Positions 37,121-45,556 are shown, counted from the first letter of the stretch. The stretch: 64,000 nt of DNA from Peptoniphilus raoultii (GCF_900099555.1 NZ_FMWM01000002.1:1361629-1425628), one strand, 5' to 3'. Notes: generated from the letters alone by a model not told the origin. Translations and numbers: made by a program.

Positions 37121-37543
37121 TTATATTTTTATCCACTTTAAATCCTTTTTATATTTATAACTTATTTGAGATGCAATAATATTAAAAATGAAAATACCTA
37201 TTATGGGTAGCAAAAATAAAATAAATTCTTTGTCGTCTTTAGAGCCGACTCCCTTGCCTACATAATAAAGGAAAAAGTTAAGGCTAAAGGCTATAAATGT
37301 AAAAATATAAAGATATATATTTTTATAGAGGAAAAATACAGCAAGCATTAAAAGTAACTGAAAATAAATCCCAAATATAAAGGACCCCATAGGTACAAAA
37401 TTATAAATAGGATTTATGGGATATAGATAGAATTTTGGCATAATTGGAAGGATTGGAAAAAATAAAATTTCTAATAATATTAGCATGAAAAATATAGTTT
37501 TATAATTTTTAGAATTCTGAAAATTTTTAAAAAATCTTTTCAT
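37121..37543 (-). CDS. small multi-pass membrane protein, function unknown
   Basis: The 140-residue product has a basic N-terminus (MKRFFKNFQNSKNYK) and about four hydrophobic segments, at residues 17-35, 47-68, 71-92 and 103-125. This is typical of small DUF-type membrane proteins in Firmicutes; I do not recognise a family. The ATG has an AAAGGAG site, which supports translation. It stands alone, converging on hutU and divergent from the SfsA-GNAT gene. Confidence 0.7.
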   Translation of the reverse strand: MKRFFKNFQNSKNYKTIFFMLILLEILFFPILPIMPKFYLYPINPIYNFVPMGSFIFGIYFQLLLMLAVFFLYKNIYLYIFTFIAFSLNFFLYYVGKGVGSKDDKEFILFLLPIIGIFIFNIIASQISYKYKKDLKWIKI

Positions 37544-37647
37544 ATTTATCTCCTTTAGTTTATTTTATATAAAATTTTTACTTTTTCAATTCAAAAGTCT
37601 TTTTTTTATAATTTTTTTGCTATATACTTTTATAGGGAGAGGAAACT

Positions 37648-38838
37648 ATGAAATACTTAAACGTACGCCAAGGAAAATTTATAAGAAGACTGAACAGGTT
37701 TATAGCTGAAGTTTCCATAAATGGAGAAATAAACTTAGCCTATGTGCCAAATACTGGTAGGTGTAAGGAAATTTTTTCTAATGGAGCGAACTGTTATCTT
37801 TCTGAAAATTTTTCTGACCAAAGAAAAACAAAATTTACCTTAATTGCTCTTGAAAAAAATCAAATGCTTATAAATATTGACTCTCAGGCACCAAATGCTG
37901 CCGTTGAAGAAGCTATAAAATCTGGGAAAATAGATTTCGATTTTGAAGTTACAAATTATATAAGAGAATTTACCTATGATAAAAGCAGATTTGATTTTTA
38001 CCTTGAAGGGGAAAATAAAAAGGCATTTTTAGAAGTTAAGGGAGTTACCCTTGAAAATTATGGAATTGCATCCTTTCCAGATGCACCAACTTTAAGAGGT
38101 TCTAAACACTTAAAAGAGCTAATTAAGGCAAAAAAAGAAGGCTATGAAGCCTATATTTTATTTTTAATTCAAATGCATGGTCCCCATGAATTTTATCCAA
38201 ATTATAAGACTGACAAGGCTTTTGCCAACTATTTAAAGGAAGCTGACCTTGCAGGAGTGAACATTCTTGCCTATGATTCTATTGTTAAGGAAGATGAAAT
38301 TATTTTAGACCATAAAATCGACTATAATCTCCACGAAATAATTTTAAAGCCAGCAAGGATGGAAGATAAAAAATCCGTTTTAAAAATCTATGATGACGGT
38401 TCAAAGTCTTTAAAGGCAATGGGCGTTGACCAATGGCAAGGAATTCAAAAACCAAATCTTGATAATATGAAAGAACTTGTTGATTCTAAAGAGCTTTATG
38501 TTTTAGACGACAATGGAATTGTTGCAACTGCAATTTTATCTAACTTTGAAAAAAATTATAATAGAATTGATGGAGCGTGGAAATATGAAGGAGAATATAT
38601 AGTAATTCATAGGTTTGCAGTATCTGGCTCCTTTAGAAATAAGGGCTATGCAAGAAAGCTCCTTTATGAAATTGAAAATTATGCACTAAATCAAGGCATC
38701 CATATTTTAAGAATTGATACCCACAAAGATAATTATAAGATGCAAAATCTTTTAAAATCCTGCAATTTTGAATATGCAGGCATAACTTATATATATGGGA
38801 ATGTTCCAAGACAGTCCTTTGAAAAACCTTTAAAATAA
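37648..38838 (+). CDS. SfsA-like nuclease fused to a GNAT acetyltransferase
   Basis: The 396-residue protein has two parts. Residues 1-230 are a complete SfsA: RRLNRFIAEV, YVPNTGRCKEIF, FLEVKGVTL near residue 127, and FPDAPTLRGSKHLKEL at residues 143-158. SfsA folds like a PD-(D/E)XK nuclease, and D117, E129 and K131 are plausible catalytic residues. Residues 231-390 are a GNAT acetyltransferase: ILKPARMEDKKSV, then IHRFAVSGSFRNKGYARKLL (motif A, acetyl-CoA binding) and IDTHKDNYKMQNLLKSCNF. Both are normally separate proteins. There is no stop or ribosome site at the join. The role of the fusion is unknown. GGGAGAGG precedes the ATG. Confidence 0.9.
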   Translation: MKYLNVRQGKFIRRLNRFIAEVSINGEINLAYVPNTGRCKEIFSNGANCYLSENFSDQRKTKFTLIALEKNQMLINIDSQAPNAAVEEAIKSGKIDFDFEVTNYIREFTYDKSRFDFYLEGENKKAFLEVKGVTLENYGIASFPDAPTLRGSKHLKELIKAKKEGYEAYILFLIQMHGPHEFYPNYKTDKAFANYLKEADLAGVNILAYDSIVKEDEIILDHKIDYNLHEIILKPARMEDKKSVLKIYDDGSKSLKAMGVDQWQGIQKPNLDNMKELVDSKELYVLDDNGIVATAILSNFEKNYNRIDGAWKYEGEYIVIHRFAVSGSFRNKGYARKLLYEIENYALNQGIHILRIDTHKDNYKMQNLLKSCNFEYAGITYIYGNVPRQSFEKPLK

Positions 38839-38850
38839 TTAAAGGTTTTT
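38822..38850. terminator. bidirectional terminator between the SfsA-GNAT and helicase genes
   Basis: AAAAACCTTT (38822-38831) pairs with AAAGGTTTTT (38841-38850). It overlaps the SfsA-GNAT stop codon, and T and A runs on the two sides serve both converging genes. Confidence 0.82.
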
Positions 38851-40683
38851 TTACATACTTTCAAGGTCAGATAAAAATCTTGAAATTTCTACTTCTTCCC
38901 CATTCATATATTTGGGATAGAGGAAAAATAGATTTTTCTTGGCCCTGGTCATGCCAACATAAAAAAGTCTTCTTTCCTCTTCAAAAGCATATAATTTTTC
39001 CCTAATATTATCTATAGCTGACTTAGTAGGCAAGTTTCCATCAATTAAATCAATTAAAAAAACATTGTCATATTCAAGACCTTTTGACGAATGAATTGTC
39101 GAAAGTTCAAGATTTGCTCCTACGGACTTTGGTTTTTGCAATAGGTATTCAAGGTGCTTTAATCTCCCTAAAAAATCATCAAGACTTGGGGCATTTTTGC
39201 CAATAAATTTTATATAAAAAAGATATTCCATTAGGACCTTATAAGATTCGCCTAGCCTTTTAGAATTTTCCTTTAAATAATTTAAATATCCCATTTCATC
39301 TTCAATAAAGCCTATTGCTTCAGATAAATTTAGCCTTTTTAATTTTTTAAAATCCCTATTTAGCTTACCAATTTTTTCTAAATAATAATCTGGTAGGCCT
39401 GGAAATTTAAAAAGACAATCAAAAATATTTGATCCTCCCCTGGATTTCATATATGCAATATGTCTTTTTGAAATATAGCCTTCAAGTTTATAGTAAAATC
39501 TTTGGTAAAGGTCTATATTTGATAAATCTTCTGCAAATTTTAAGATGTCTATAATATCTCTTACAATAAAATGAGAGAAAAATTTATTTTTTTGGTCCTT
39601 TATATTAAAAAATATATTTTTTCTTTCCAAAAATTCTACAAGACCAATGGCAGAAAGATTATTTCTATAGAGAATGGCACTTTCCCCCTCTAACTTTTGT
39701 AACTGCTTGAAAATAAAATCATATTCATCAGCAGGGCTTTTAACCTTGGCTATTGTTGCAGGACTTGCCCAAGCATTTTCTGTAAAGACAGTTTTTTTAA
39801 ATCTATTTTCATTTTGACCAATAAAAGAATTTGAAATATTAACTATATTTTTTGAAGACCTGAAATTTTCTTCCATATAATAGGTCTTAAGGTCACTATA
39901 GGTTTTTTTAAGGTTAAAAAGCTCTCTTGGGCTTGCTCCCCTAAAAGCATAGATACTTTGATCGTCATCAGCAACTATAAAAAAATTATTCAAAGGCTTT
40001 GCCAGTATTTTTAATATTAAAAACTGAACATAAGACGTGTCTTGACCCTCATCTAATAAAATAAATTCAAAAAAACTCCTATATTTCGTCCTAATATAGC
40101 TATCGTCTCTTAAAATTTTGTAGCTAATAGTAAGCATGTCGTCAAAGTCTATAAGATGTTTCTTGACCTTATAATCTTCATATGCCTTATAAATTTTTGA
40201 GAAATTTAAAGTTTGACACTCTTCCCTTGCCTCAAAGGATTCGGCATTTAGGAGAGTATTTTTGCAAAAAGAAATTTCATTCATAGTATTTTCCAATAGC
40301 TCATCTGATGGATAGGACTTATTTATGGAAATATAAATATCCTTTAAAAGCCTAATCTTATCTCCCCTATTTTTTTCAAGAAGGTCATATTTTTTGCCCT
40401 TAATCCTTCCAAAGTCAAGTAAAATTCTGTAGCATAAAGCATGAATTGTCAAAAAATTCACTCCCTTTGCCCTTGAAAGTTTTTCAAATCTTCTTGCCAT
40501 ATCTAGGCTTGCAGCCTTAGAAAAAGTTATAGTCAAAATTTTTCTGGGGTCAACTCCATTTATTATTAAATTTATTATCCTATATAAAATAACTGTTGTC
40601 TTGCCAGCTCCAGGAACAGCCAGCACAAGAGCCGGCCCTTTAAAATGTTTAGTAGCCTTAATCTGATTTTCTGTTAATTTCAA
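38851..40683 (-). CDS. UvrD/Rep-family ATP-dependent DNA helicase
   Basis: The 610-residue protein is a superfamily 1A 3'-5' helicase: AVPGAGKTTVILYRI near residue 22 (Walker A), LTITFSKAASLDMARRF, LLDEGQDTSYVQFLIL near residue 213 (DExQ), DDDQSIYAFRGASP, NFRSSKNIV, LSTIHSSKGLEYDNVFL and FYVGMTRAKKNLFFL. At 610 residues it is shorter than PcrA (about 720) and lacks most of its C-terminal and 1B/2B insertions. It is therefore probably a second helicase beside PcrA. A role in DNA repair is the default expectation. Its start at 40683 is 100 bases from the divergent nitroreductase. Confidence 0.93.
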   Translation of the reverse strand: MKLTENQIKATKHFKGPALVLAVPGAGKTTVILYRIINLIINGVDPRKILTITFSKAASLDMARRFEKLSRAKGVNFLTIHALCYRILLDFGRIKGKKYDLLEKNRGDKIRLLKDIYISINKSYPSDELLENTMNEISFCKNTLLNAESFEAREECQTLNFSKIYKAYEDYKVKKHLIDFDDMLTISYKILRDDSYIRTKYRSFFEFILLDEGQDTSYVQFLILKILAKPLNNFFIVADDDQSIYAFRGASPRELFNLKKTYSDLKTYYMEENFRSSKNIVNISNSFIGQNENRFKKTVFTENAWASPATIAKVKSPADEYDFIFKQLQKLEGESAILYRNNLSAIGLVEFLERKNIFFNIKDQKNKFFSHFIVRDIIDILKFAEDLSNIDLYQRFYYKLEGYISKRHIAYMKSRGGSNIFDCLFKFPGLPDYYLEKIGKLNRDFKKLKRLNLSEAIGFIEDEMGYLNYLKENSKRLGESYKVLMEYLFYIKFIGKNAPSLDDFLGRLKHLEYLLQKPKSVGANLELSTIHSSKGLEYDNVFLIDLIDGNLPTKSAIDNIREKLYAFEEERRLFYVGMTRAKKNLFFLYPKYMNGEEVEISRFLSDLESM

Positions 40684-40783
40684 ATTTTTTCACCTAAATA
40701 TTATTTTAAGCCATCTTAATTATTTTTTAAATCTATTTTTTTCCCCTAAAGTGTATTATAATTAAAGTAATGGGAGTGATAAT

Positions 40784-41578
40784 ATGTTAATGACAAATTT
40801 TTTGCAAGAAAGGAAATCAGTTAGAGATTTTAAAAACAATGCTCTATCTAAGGACTTACTTTATAAAATTAAAGACTATATGGCAAATGTAAACGACCTA
40901 GAAAATAGTGCTAAATTTTATCTTTATGAAAACGGTGGCATAATTTCTAAGGCTCTTCAAGGTAAAGCCGGTTACAGCGGAGTAATGATTGAAGCTCCTC
41001 ACTACATAGGTCTTGAAATGGATAAGTCTGATTATGTAAATATTTTGAAATCTGGCTATCTTTTGGAAAAATTAAATACAGAAATAGTTAAACTTGACTT
41101 AGGAACTTGCTGGATTACTCTTTCAAAAGTCGATAATGAAACAAAAAAATCTGTTTTGGGTGAGTCTGGCAATAATATTGACTATTTAATTGCCCTAGGC
41201 TATCCAAAAAAGAAAAAATTATTTGAACCGGAAGTGACACAAGAAAGATACACTCTAGATCAGCTTGTCTTTAAAGATGATATAGACTCTCCAATTTCAG
41301 GACAATTTCTGGAACAAAGAGGTCTCTTTAATATTTTTTCATCGATACGATATGCACCAAGCCATAAAAATTTTCAGCCCTGGAGATTTGTCATAAAGGA
41401 TGAAAAGGTCTATGCCTATATGAAAAAATCACCTGAAGATAAACTTTCTTTAGTTGATATGGGAGTAATTTTATTTTATTTTGAGGAAATGGCGAAAACA
41501 ATTGGAATTACTAATAAATGGAATATAGAAATTACTGACGAAGAAAACTATTTGAATTTGGGATACTTTGCTCTTTAA
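40784..41578 (+). CDS. nitroreductase-family flavoprotein
   Basis: The 264-residue protein belongs to the FMN nitroreductase fold in its two-part TM1586-like form. An N-terminal region has FLQERKSVRDFKNNAL and APHYIGLE, and a second half has IRYAPSHKNFQPWRFVI, LVDMGVILFYFEEMA and GYFAL at the end. NAD(P)H-dependent reduction of an unidentified substrate is expected. The ATG at 40784 follows GGGAGTG; a second in-frame ATG lies two codons on. TATAAT at 40757-40762 may be its -10 box. An ISL3 element is inserted 43 bases after the stop. Confidence 0.88.
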   Translation: MLMTNFLQERKSVRDFKNNALSKDLLYKIKDYMANVNDLENSAKFYLYENGGIISKALQGKAGYSGVMIEAPHYIGLEMDKSDYVNILKSGYLLEKLNTEIVKLDLGTCWITLSKVDNETKKSVLGESGNNIDYLIALGYPKKKKLFEPEVTQERYTLDQLVFKDDIDSPISGQFLEQRGLFNIFSSIRYAPSHKNFQPWRFVIKDEKVYAYMKKSPEDKLSLVDMGVILFYFEEMAKTIGITNKWNIEITDEENYLNLGYFAL

Positions 41579-41613
41579 TTAAATAAAAACTTTAAATTAT
41601 TAAGATATGAAGA

Positions 41614-41621
41614 ATTATAAA
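41614..41621 (+). repeat. 8-bp target site duplication, left copy
   Basis: ATTATAAA directly abuts the left end of the ISL3 element and is repeated exactly at 43097-43104. Confidence 0.9.
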
Positions 41622-41646
41622 GGCTCTATAATATCTGTTGGGGAGT
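41622..41646 (+). repeat. ISL3 left inverted end
   Basis: It begins GGCTCTATAATATCTG and mirrors the right end at 43072-43096, sharing GGCTCTAT and TTGGGGAG. Confidence 0.88.
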
Positions 41647-41744
41647 AAATCTCTAACAGATATTATTATGAAAAAAATTTGCACTTATACGCATTTAATC
41701 CTAAACTTAAAATAACAACAAACAAAGCTAGGAGGTGCATATAA

Positions 41745-42923
41745 GTGCAAAATAATAATAACATTAATTTGTTAGGTTTTAAAGATGTAGTTTTTGATAG
41801 CTTTGACGAGGATAATGACTTTGTTTATGTTCATGCGTCTGTTAAAAAGATGAATGCTTGTCCTCACTGTGGTTCTAAAAAGATTTGGGTTCATGATCAT
41901 AGAATTCAAAAGATTAAGGATACTCACATTCGTGGAAAGAAATGTCTTATTCATTTAAAGAAAACAAGGTATGATTGCAAGTCTTGTGGCTGTCGTTTTG
42001 AAAGAGAACTTAATTTTATTGCTAAGGGTCATACTATGACTAATAGACTTGTTTTTGCTATTGTTGCTGAGTTTGATGAGCTCTACTCTATCTCATCTAT
42101 TGCTAAAAGGTATAATGTTTCTACTAACACTGTTTTTAGAATTTTAAATTGTTTAAGTGTTTCGAGAGATAAGCTTTCTGAAGTCCTTTGTATAGATGAA
42201 TTTAAAGGGGATAGTGGAAATATTAAGTACCAAACATCACTTCTAAATGGAGCTAAACACTCTATCATTAATATTTTACCTACTAGAGATATGAATTTTT
42301 TGTTTAGCTACTTTAAAAAAGTTCCTAACAAGGAGAGACAAGCTGTTAAGTTTTTTGTAAGTGATATGTCTAATACCTTTAAGTCTGTTAAGAATAGGTT
42401 CTTTAAGAATTCTATCCATATTGTTGACAGGTATCATTTCATTAGGCAAGTTTCATGGGCTTTGGAGAATGTTAGAAAGAGGATTCAAAAGGATATATCT
42501 TCTAAGCTTAGGAAGTATTTTAAGAGAAGTAGGAGTCTACTTACAAAACCTGCTTCTAAGCTAACAACTGATCAAGCTGAAGATGTTTCTCTAATGCTTA
42601 ATATTAGTGAAGATTTAAAATTAGCATATAGGTTAAAGGAGTTATTCTACCAATATGTTCTTACCCAACCCAATAGAGTTAGGGCAGCTAAATCTCTAAG
42701 AGAATGGATAAAAAGAGCTGAAGAATCTAATTTAAAAGAATTTAAAGCTTGTATCACTGCTTTTAATAACTGGTTTGATGAGATATGTAACTCTTTTGAT
42801 TATCCTTGGTCTAATGGTCCTCTTGAAGGCACACATACTAAGATAAAGACTTTAAAGAGAAATTGTTTTGGTATGAAAAATTTTAATTTATTTAGAAAAA
42901 GAATTATGTTTGCTTGTAAGTAG
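41745..42923 (+). CDS. ISL3 family transposase
   Basis: The 392-residue protein has two N-terminal zinc-binding pairs, CPHCGSKK and CKSCGCRF. A helix-turn-helix (SISSIAKRYNVSTNTVFRIL) follows. The DDE catalytic core is marked by LCIDEFKG (first D), FVSDMSNTFK (second D) and NGPLEGTHTKIKTLKR near the end (E). This is the ISL3 layout, and no frame is broken. The GTG start at 41745 has AGGAGGTGC upstream. It is followed by a palindromic terminator-like sequence at 42949-42966. Confidence 0.95.
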   Translation: MQNNNNINLLGFKDVVFDSFDEDNDFVYVHASVKKMNACPHCGSKKIWVHDHRIQKIKDTHIRGKKCLIHLKKTRYDCKSCGCRFERELNFIAKGHTMTNRLVFAIVAEFDELYSISSIAKRYNVSTNTVFRILNCLSVSRDKLSEVLCIDEFKGDSGNIKYQTSLLNGAKHSIINILPTRDMNFLFSYFKKVPNKERQAVKFFVSDMSNTFKSVKNRFFKNSIHIVDRYHFIRQVSWALENVRKRIQKDISSKLRKYFKRSRSLLTKPASKLTTDQAEDVSLMLNISEDLKLAYRLKELFYQYVLTQPNRVRAAKSLREWIKRAEESNLKEFKACITAFNNWFDEICNSFDYPWSNGPLEGTHTKIKTLKRNCFGMKNFNLFRKRIMFACK

Positions 42924-42948
42924 TGACAAAAAACAGGAAAAATTTTGC

Positions 42949-42966
42949 AAAACCCCTAGGGGTTTT
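42949..42966 (+). terminator. terminator-like palindrome after the transposase
   Basis: AAAACCCC-TA-GGGGTTTT lies 26 bases after the transposase stop. The loop is short, and only a moderate T tract follows. Confidence 0.6.
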
Positions 42967-43053
42967 ATTTGCTATGTTTATTTTTAGTAGTTTTTATTTA
43001 TTTTAGTTTTGATATTCTATTAGCGTCTATGTATTGATTTTTACATAAAGAAA

Positions 43054-43075
43054 GAGACTCGAGTTAACGAGTCTC
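43054..43075. repeat. perfect 8-bp inverted repeat at the ISL3 right end
   Basis: GAGACTCG (43054-43061) and CGAGTCTC (43068-43075) flank AGTTAA, overlapping the right inverted end by 4 bases. It may block read-through transcription or bind transposase. Confidence 0.7.
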
Positions 43076-43096
43076 CCCAATATTTGACATAGAGCC
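43072..43096 (-). repeat. ISL3 right inverted end
   Basis: On the minus strand it begins GGCTCTATGTCAAATATTGG, the counterpart of the left end. Confidence 0.88.
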
Positions 43097-43104
43097 ATTA
43101 TAAA
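43097..43104 (+). repeat. 8-bp target site duplication, right copy
   Basis: ATTATAAA is identical to 41614-41621, on the other side of the element. Confidence 0.9.
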
Positions 43105-43134
43105 AACCTCTTTACCAGACAGCTAGTAAAGAGG
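43105..43134 (-). terminator. intrinsic terminator of the small hypothetical pair
   Basis: CCTCTTTAC (43107-43115) pairs with GTAAAGAGG (43126-43134). On the minus strand T residues follow, just past the stop at 43142. The ISL3 element inserted immediately beyond it. Confidence 0.75.
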
Positions 43135-43141
43135 GATTTTT

Positions 43142-43543
43142 TTACTTTTTATCGTCCTTTTTATATTTAATATAATCTTCTATTATTAATGGTATCTGCA
43201 TTAAAGTTAAAAATAGAAAGTTAAAACCATATTTTATACCATCATATGATGAACTGCTAGGATCAAAAAAACTCATAACAATCCTATTCATAATAAAGTA
43301 AAGACTAAGACATACAATAGATATAAGCCATCCATGTACAACTATGTAGTCACATGTGAAAAAGAAAAACAAAATAAGTATTAAACACATTATAATATTA
43401 AATACTTTATTATTATATAAATTTGGATTATAAATAAAAAGGAAACTCAAAGCTATTCCTATAGGTATACTAGATGCTCTTATATAAGCATCTTTTGCAT
43501 ATTTCTTCTTATCATCTGCTTTCATTTTTTTCATTAATACCAA
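43142..43543 (-). CDS. small membrane protein, function unknown
   Basis: The 133-residue product has a lysine-rich start (MKKMKADDKKKYAKD if the third methionine codon is used) and about four hydrophobic segments from residue 22 to 125. A charged tail (DYIKYKKDDKK) follows. No family is recognised. It overlaps the upstream short frame by 10 bases and ends at a terminator, which supports its being a transcribed gene. Neighbouring insertion and low similarity to known proteins suggest accessory DNA. Confidence 0.55.
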   Translation of the reverse strand: MVLMKKMKADDKKKYAKDAYIRASSIPIGIALSFLFIYNPNLYNNKVFNIIMCLILILFFFFTCDYIVVHGWLISIVCLSLYFIMNRIVMSFFDPSSSSYDGIKYGFNFLFLTLMQIPLIIEDYIKYKKDDKK

Positions 43544-43827
43544 TAGTTGTTAGAATAAGTACGATCATTATGAGAAATCTCAAGACTCATCCCCACATCT
43601 ACTACTCTTTCATCTCCTGTCAATCTATCATGCTTAATCCTTTTACAGGTTGATTTTTTTATATAATAAGTTCCTGCTGAATCATAGGGCCCATGATAAA
43701 ATTTTAAAATACACATTAATACAAAGCCAGCTTTAGAAGAATAGATTCCCATACTTCCTGAAATAAAATCTTTAACATTAGCCTCATAAGTTCTTTCATC
43801 TTTAGCTTCTTCTTCACTTATGTGCAT
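43534..43827 (-). CDS. short hypothetical protein, possibly 5'-truncated
   Basis: The 97-residue frame begins MHISEEEAKDERTYEANVKD and includes GSMGIYSSKAGFVLMCILKFY and STCKRIKHDRL. No family is recognised. The ATG lacks a ribosome site. The frame stays open upstream for 16 codons (residues such as EKECDSIRYENED) until a stop, so the gene has probably lost its 5' end. It overlaps the following membrane-protein frame by 10 bases, typical of a coupled pair. Treat it as a hypothetical or remnant. Confidence 0.4.
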   Translation of the reverse strand: MHISEEEAKDERTYEANVKDFISGSMGIYSSKAGFVLMCILKFYHGPYDSAGTYYIKKSTCKRIKHDRLTGDERVVDVGMSLEISHNDRTYSNNYWY

Positions 43828-43974
43828 AGTATAATTATCTTCATTTTCATATCTAATGGAATCACATTCTTTCTCTTATACTATAACGATTTTTTATATT
43901 AAATAATTATAAAAAATATCTTTATTATATGTGTAATTTTTTTAAAATTATTTAAATGAGTTAGTAAATCAATA

Positions 43975-44010
43975 AAAATGCTCTCAATTCATAAAAGATA
44001 AGAGCATTTT
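43975..44010 (-). terminator. intrinsic terminator of the rnf operon
   Basis: AAAATGCTCT (43975-43984) pairs with AGAGCATTTT (44001-44010), with T residues on the minus strand after the rnfB stop. Confidence 0.85.
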
Positions 44011-44026
44011 TCTGTTAATTTTCTTT

Positions 44027-44968
44027 TTATATTACTTCAGTTCCTGATTTATTGTCATTTGCTACTTGTGCTTCTTTTTCTGCTTTTTCAGCAGCAAGTT
44101 TTGCCCTTTTTTCTTCAGCTTCCTTCTTTTTCTTTTCAGCTGCTCTTTCTTTCATCTTTGCAACTCTTTCCTTATATTCACAATCAATTGCTCCTGTTGG
44201 GCAAACTGAAACGCACATACCACAGTTTATACATTTGTCATAGTCAATTCTTGCCAAATTATCTATAACATGAATTGCATCTTTAGGACAATTCTTTTCG
44301 CACATCTTGCAGGCAATACAGCCTATAGTGCAGTTATTTCTAACAACTTTTCCAACATCCATAGACATACATTTAACAACTGTCTTAGATTTGTAGGGTC
44401 TTAATTTAATTATTTGTTTTGGACAAATATCAATACATTTTTTGCAGGCAACGCATTTTTCCTTGTCAACTTTTGCAACTCCATCAACCATATGTATGGC
44501 ATCAAATTCGCATACACTAACGCATGTTCCCCCACCGCAGCATCCAAATTGGCAAGCCTTTTGTCCCTTTTGAAAATCAGAGATAAGTCGGCAATCTACA
44601 AGATCATGGTAGTCATATTTATTTTTTGCCTTGCCACATGTTCCTTGACATAAAACTACTGCAACATTTCTTTCAACATTTTCTGCATTAAAACCCATAA
44701 TTTCTGCAACTTTTTCGGCAGTTTCTGAACCACCAATTACACATCCGTTTACAGGTGCACTGCCTGTGCAAATAGCATCTGCCATCCCGTCGCAGCCAGG
44801 AAATCCACAAGCACCACAGTTTGCACCAGGAAGTGCATTTCTAACTGCTATAACTTTTGGATCTGTCTTTACATAAAATATTTTTGAGGCAACTGATAAG
44901 ATAACTCCAAAAAGTGTTCCTGTTATTCCTAAAAATAAGACTGGAAATAAAATTGATTTAATATCCAT
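44027..44968 (-). CDS. rnfB: Rnf complex subunit RnfB
   Basis: RnfB is the iron-sulfur subunit that passes electrons from ferredoxin into the complex. The 313-residue product has one N-terminal membrane helix. The Fe4S4 motif GANCGACGFPGCDG lies near residue 49, and several ferredoxin clusters follow: CVACKKCIDICP, CIACKMCEKNCP and CINCGMCVSVCP. The last 50 residues are a charged K/E/A-rich helical tail (MKERAAEKKKKEAEEK) without clusters. It is the last gene of the operon and ends at a terminator. It starts 9 bases after rnfA. Confidence 0.97.
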   Translation of the reverse strand: MDIKSILFPVLFLGITGTLFGVILSVASKIFYVKTDPKVIAVRNALPGANCGACGFPGCDGMADAICTGSAPVNGCVIGGSETAEKVAEIMGFNAENVERNVAVVLCQGTCGKAKNKYDYHDLVDCRLISDFQKGQKACQFGCCGGGTCVSVCEFDAIHMVDGVAKVDKEKCVACKKCIDICPKQIIKLRPYKSKTVVKCMSMDVGKVVRNNCTIGCIACKMCEKNCPKDAIHVIDNLARIDYDKCINCGMCVSVCPTGAIDCEYKERVAKMKERAAEKKKKEAEEKRAKLAAEKAEKEAQVANDNKSGTEVI

Positions 44969-44977
44969 AATTCCCTC

Positions 44978-45556
44978 CTATACCAATCCACCAAAGCCTG
45001 AAAAGGCAAGAGCCATAAGTCCTGCACTTATTAAGGCAATAGGAACTCCTTGCAAGGGCTTTGGAACGCTACCAATTGCAAGTTTTTCTCTTAATGATGA
45101 CATCAGAAGTAATGCTAAGGTAAAACCTACTGATGCACCAAAACCAGAAAATACTGTTTCTATTAAATTGTATTCTTTTTGAATATTTAAAACTGCAACA
45201 CCAAGCACAACACAGTTTGTTGTAATTAGTGGAAGATAAACTCCCATTGCCGTATAAAGTGCTGGTGATGCCTTTTTAATAAACATTTCTACAAATTGCA
45301 CAAGAGATGCAATTACTAAAATAAAGGCTATGGTTTGCAAATAAGCAATGCCAAGTGGATTCAAAATAAAATTTTGAATAAGCCAAGTTAAAGCAGAAGC
45401 AATAACTACAACGAAAGTAACGGCAAGTCCCATGCCCATTGCAGTTTCTGTTTTAGAAGAAACTCCAAGGAAAGGACAAATTCCTAAGAACTGTGCAAAT
45501 ATATAATTATTTACAAGTATTGTTGAAACTAAAATTATAAATATACTTTTTAACAT
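44978..45556 (-). CDS. rnfA: Rnf complex subunit RnfA
   Basis: RnfA is a six-helix membrane subunit. The 192-residue protein has NNYIFAQFLGICPFLGVS at residues 16-33 with the conserved Cys27 that, with RnfE, holds an intramembrane iron-sulfur cluster. LITTNCVVLGVAVL near residue 112 carries the second cysteine. Its start overlaps the rnfE stop by one base, so translation is coupled. Confidence 0.96.
   Translation of the reverse strand: MLKSIFIILVSTILVNNYIFAQFLGICPFLGVSSKTETAMGMGLAVTFVVVIASALTWLIQNFILNPLGIAYLQTIAFILVIASLVQFVEMFIKKASPALYTAMGVYLPLITTNCVVLGVAVLNIQKEYNLIETVFSGFGASVGFTLALLLMSSLREKLAIGSVPKPLQGVPIALISAGLMALAFSGFGGLV

Larger units (their letters stand above)
41622..43096 (+). mobile_element. 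complete ISL3-family insertion sequence
   Basis: The 1475-base element is bounded by imperfect inverted ends that start GGCTCTAT and contain TTGGGGAG (41622-41646 and 43072-43096). Exact 8-bp direct repeats ATTATAAA flank it, as ISL3 elements produce. The transposase is intact. It landed between the nitroreductase gene and two small hypothetical genes. Intact gene, ends and duplications suggest a recent insertion. Confidence 0.95.

Noticed and set aside
43054-43075. Hairpin near the ISL3 end as an attC site or small RNA
   Set aside because: It lies within the element next to its inverted end, and there is no integron or promoter context. Structural or termination function is simpler.
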